Assembly (NCBI RefSeq): GCF_900110645.1
Contig: NZ_FOFB01000002.1
Location: 1 to 64,000 of the forward strand
Origin: Neolewinella agarilytica
GTDB taxonomy: Bacteria; Bacteroidota; Bacteroidia; Chitinophagales; Saprospiraceae
Direction of reading: 5' to 3'
Length of the DNA: 64,000 nt
Position 1 is the stretch's first letter; the number at the start of each line of letters is the position of its first letter. Below the pieces are notes generated by a model that saw only the letters and a program-made list of their open reading frames with translations, made no database searches and was not told where the DNA came from. Below, one piece after another: positions 61,936-64,000 of this stretch. A program made the position numbers and the translations under genes.

Positions 61936-63573
61936 TTACTCACCTTTTACCATACGGGTTGGCTCAGAAGCAACCGGAATTACTACCCGGTTTTCCTTGA
62001 GTGTTTCACCTACAGGCTTGAGTTCACCGAATCCGATCTGGCTCAGCTTAGAAGGGTTAGCACCTTCCTTACCAGCAGCGTAAGCTTCTGCAGAGTTAGC
62101 CCGACGCTCAGAGAGACGCTGGTTGTACTCCTCAGAGCTGCGACGGTCAGCATGACCTTCGAAGCGGATGCTGAAAGCAGAAGCTCCGGGAAGTGCCATG
62201 AAGCGGTCGATCTCTTCGATGATCACTTTGTCGGGGCGGTTCAGTGAGTGAATGTTCGTGGGGAAGTAGATGCGGTCAATTGCAATCGTACCGTTGGTAG
62301 AGTCAACACGGATGTGCTTGAACTCCTGACCGGCGATCAACTGGCTGTAGCGCGTGATCCGCTCCTGAAGGTTTTCCGGACGATCCTTTGGCTCTGGGCA
62401 ACCGTTACGGGCTGCAACACCGGCAACTGTAGGACACTCATCTTCTTTGTCGATGATGCCGTCACCGTCACCATCAGGGCAACCATTGAATTTAGCAAGA
62501 CCAGCTTCTGCAGGACAAGCGTCATCACCATCAGCAATACCGTCACCGTCACCATCGGGGCAACCCATAAGTGCAGCAATACCAGCTTCGGTTGGACACT
62601 TGTCGTCTTTATCAGCAACACCGTCACCGTCACCATCGGGGCAACCGTTCAGGTTCTTGAGTCCGGCCTCCGTTGGGCAGTCGTCGTCACCATCAGCAAC
62701 ACCGTCACCGTCACCGTCGGGGCAACCCATCAGGGTAGCCAGACCAGCAACCTGAGGGCACTTGTCGTCTTTGTCAGCAATACCGTCGCTGTCGGTGTCG
62801 GGGCAACCGTTGGTTGATGCAGGGCCAGCTTCCGTTGGGCAATCATCTTCTTCGTCGTACAGACCATCCTTATCGGTGTCTTTTTTACCAAAGCCGGTAG
62901 CAAAAGTAAGACCGGTAAGAACGTAGGCATCATCCTTGTCAGGGTTGCCTGCCTGGCTTACACCATCAATGAGGTCATCACCAGTCATGCGGTAAGTAAT
63001 ATCAAGACCGAGAGAAGACTTGGGGGACAGGTAGTACTTAAGGCCGGCTCCCAGCGGGAAAACAACCCCACCGCTGTCGTCCAGGTTGCCCTGGTTATCA
63101 GCCGTTACGCTGGCATTGCTGGCGCCATTGTAGTCAGTGTCTACTTCACCCCAGATACCATACCCGACACCTGCGCTGATGAAAGGAGAAAGTGTCTTTT
63201 TAAAGACGCCATCCGTAAAGCGCTTGCCAGCAAAAGGCTCAAACTCAAGAGATAGAGAAGGCTCAATTACCGAACCGTCAGAAGTGAATCCACGGTTACG
63301 GCGTGCTGCCTCGTCAGATTCATTGTCATCACTCTTCAGGCCTCCGTAGGCAAGGGCACCTCGTAAAGCAAAGGTGTTACCCAGGCGACGGCGCAGCATG
63401 ATAGCTCCACCGAATTTTGGCTGATTGAGGAATACAATGTCATTATCAATCATATCTCCGCCGATGGAAGAGGTACCTAGTTTAAGGCCAAATTCCCAGG
63501 GGAATTGTGTTTTTTGACCGTACATGGACAGGCAGGTAAACATCGCGGCGGCTAACAGTAAGTGTTTAAGCAT
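61936..63573 (-). CDS. OmpA-family outer-membrane protein with thrombospondin type 3 repeats
   Basis: The start at 63573 (MLKHLLLAAAMFTCLSMYGQ) gives a signal peptide; the frame is open 26 codons upstream. The 545-residue product has a beta-barrel domain (about 25-230; FGLKLGTSSIGGDM, ALRGALAYGGLKSDD, KSSLGLDITYRMTGDDL). Six thrombospondin type 3-like calcium-binding repeats (about 232-393; DGDGDGVADGDDDCPTEAGL units, 27 residues) lead to an OmpA domain (about 440-545; FEGHADRRSSEEYNQRLSERRA). It links the outer membrane to peptidoglycan. This is a typical abundant OmpA of the phylum. A strong hairpin lies downstream. Confidence 0.92.
   Translation of the reverse strand: MLKHLLLAAAMFTCLSMYGQKTQFPWEFGLKLGTSSIGGDMIDNDIVFLNQPKFGGAIMLRRRLGNTFALRGALAYGGLKSDDNESDEAARRNRGFTSDGSVIEPSLSLEFEPFAGKRFTDGVFKKTLSPFISAGVGYGIWGEVDTDYNGASNASVTADNQGNLDDSGGVVFPLGAGLKYYLSPKSSLGLDITYRMTGDDLIDGVSQAGNPDKDDAYVLTGLTFATGFGKKDTDKDGLYDEEDDCPTEAGPASTNGCPDTDSDGIADKDDKCPQVAGLATLMGCPDGDGDGVADGDDDCPTEAGLKNLNGCPDGDGDGVADKDDKCPTEAGIAALMGCPDGDGDGIADGDDACPAEAGLAKFNGCPDGDGDGIIDKEDECPTVAGVAARNGCPEPKDRPENLQERITRYSQLIAGQEFKHIRVDSTNGTIAIDRIYFPTNIHSLNRPDKVIIEEIDRFMALPGASAFSIRFEGHADRRSSEEYNQRLSERRANSAEAYAAGKEGANPSKLSQIGFGELKPVGETLKENRVVIPVASEPTRMVKGE
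62395..62880 (-). repeat. 81-bp imperfect tandem repeats coding TSP3 units
   Basis: Six imperfect copies of 81 bp (27 codons) share blocks such as CCGTCACCGTCACCATCGGG and GGGCAACC. Eighty-one is a multiple of three, so copy-number change keeps the frame. This allows length variation of the rigid calcium-binding stalk. Confidence 0.85.
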
Positions 63574-63785
63574 TAGTGCTAAAATTTGACGTAAGGAGAA
63601 ATGGTTTATTGCTGGGGTATGTAGAGTAGTCCAGTTTTTGTGTAGTACCACAATTCCAGAAAGAATGTTCGATACAGTAGTTAAGAAGCTACAATTTTAC
63701 TGACTTATATCAGAATACACATAATATTATGAGGGAACATTGCATTTTGCCCCCTTATTTCGGCAAATAAACGCATTTTTTTCGC

Positions 63786-64000
63786 TTACCGGCGATGAAA
63801 ACGAAGTAAATGTTCAGGGTGGCCCCGGTCATAGACCTCCAGAATGAGCTCTCCCCGTCTTCCGGGAGTTACCGGGAAAAGAATTTTTACGGGGTTATGG
63901 ACGTAGCCGTTATCGCCAAAAAAGGATAGTTGATGCCGCAGCCTGGGCGGCAGGCGAAAACGAAGAAGTTCTTCTGTGTCCCTGGGTAGTGGCACCCCCT
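63786..64000 (-). CDS. C-terminal end of an unknown protein (runs off the window edge)
   Basis: The frame is open from the edge to a stop at 63786-63788. It encodes about 70 residues with a beta-rich pattern (NGYVHNPVKILFPVTPG, ELILEVYDRGHPEHLL). It could start at a GTG at 63995, but the open frame to the edge suggests a longer protein. No family recognised. The 200 bases between it and the OmpA start hold no clear signal. Confidence 0.45.
   Translation of the reverse strand, partial: GVPLPRDTEELLRFRLPPRLRHQLSFFGDNGYVHNPVKILFPVTPGRRGELILEVYDRGHPEHLLRFHRR

Noticed and set aside
62248-62817. Plus-strand Thr/Val-rich frame
   Set aside because: Reverse reading of the TSP3 tandem repeats in the OmpA gene.
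62395-62880. CRISPR-like repeated DNA
   Set aside because: The repeats are coding, 81 bp without unique spacers, and encode calcium-binding repeats.

Overview
The window looks like a chromosomal segment from a Bacteroidota bacterium. I infer a Saprospiria/Lewinella-like marine lineage from the gene style, not from any marker search. The evidence is: type IX secretion (T9SS) C-terminal sorting domains of both type A (1-273, end of 25622-27879) and type B/gliding type (end of 11556-13316); a PorE-like OmpA protein; promoters of the Bacteroidota TTTG-N19/21-TAnnTTTG form; genes without clear Shine-Dalgarno sites; and Bacteroidota families such as DUF4412, DUF6089, GYDIA-type GHMP kinase and DUF1080. 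No rRNA, CRISPR array, prophage or complete insertion sequence was seen. Two tRNAs are present.

Layout. 1-2006: end of a T9SS cargo gene, a strong terminator, and yifB. 2030-5440: AT-rich island with a divergent pair, a secreted caspase/Sel1 protein and a papain-like peptidase with a DUF4384-like tail. 5480-13320: GH109-like oxidoreductase/glycosidase, DUF1080 lipoprotein, App1-like phosphatase, AsmA-like protein and a T9SS type B protein. 13380-15810: tRNA-Cys and rpsA with clear promoters and terminators. 15880-20310: CHAT/TPR protein, GHMP kinase, ferredoxin-NADP reductase-like protein. 20330-23080: tRNA(CAU), a hairpin-rich stretch, DUF4412 gene, xerD and a MITE-like inverted repeat. 23190-29360: AT-rich accessory stretch with small secreted proteins, a HAD phosphatase, a frameshifted T9SS serine protease, a barrel-like protein and a ParE/RelE-type toxin-antitoxin pair. 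29560-33970: M1 aminopeptidase, DUF6089 outer-membrane protein, yjbQ. 34000-37320: AT-rich lipoprotein cassette headed by a large lipoprotein with an HExxH motif. 37450-53430: a compact envelope cluster (WD40-caspase, ECF sigma factor, anti-sigma-like protein, two M48-like TPR peptidases, caspase-TPR, two FecR-like proteins, CHASE2 membrane protein, coiled-coil secreted protein). 53490-64000: M14 carboxypeptidase, nadD, AspA-like deacylase, membrane protein, PorE-like OmpA, TPR protein and an OmpA with thrombospondin type 3 repeats.

Two themes stand out. First, cell-death-type peptidase folds are unusually dense: three caspase-like proteins, one CHAT protein and one papain-like protein. All carry a signal peptide or membrane segment, and several sit in one cluster with FecR-like, CHASE2, ECF-sigma and M48 partners. 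I infer an envelope-sensing proteolytic network; this combination is the best candidate for an undescribed system. Second, three secreted or lipoprotein genes in the AT-rich islands (24440, 25622 and 37319 as start regions) each have three perfect copies of a 7-, 10- or 8-bp unit inside the signal-peptide coding region. None of these lengths is divisible by three. In the lipoprotein gene the only good ATG is out of frame by exactly one 8-bp unit, which is the signature of slipped-strand phase variation.

Intergenic DNA carries at least two dispersed repeat families (a TTGCACCTGCG-headed REP-like motif and GCAACYTG-type repeats that form long hairpins), mostly just 3' of stop codons, plus a 129-bp element with 18-bp perfect inverted ends.
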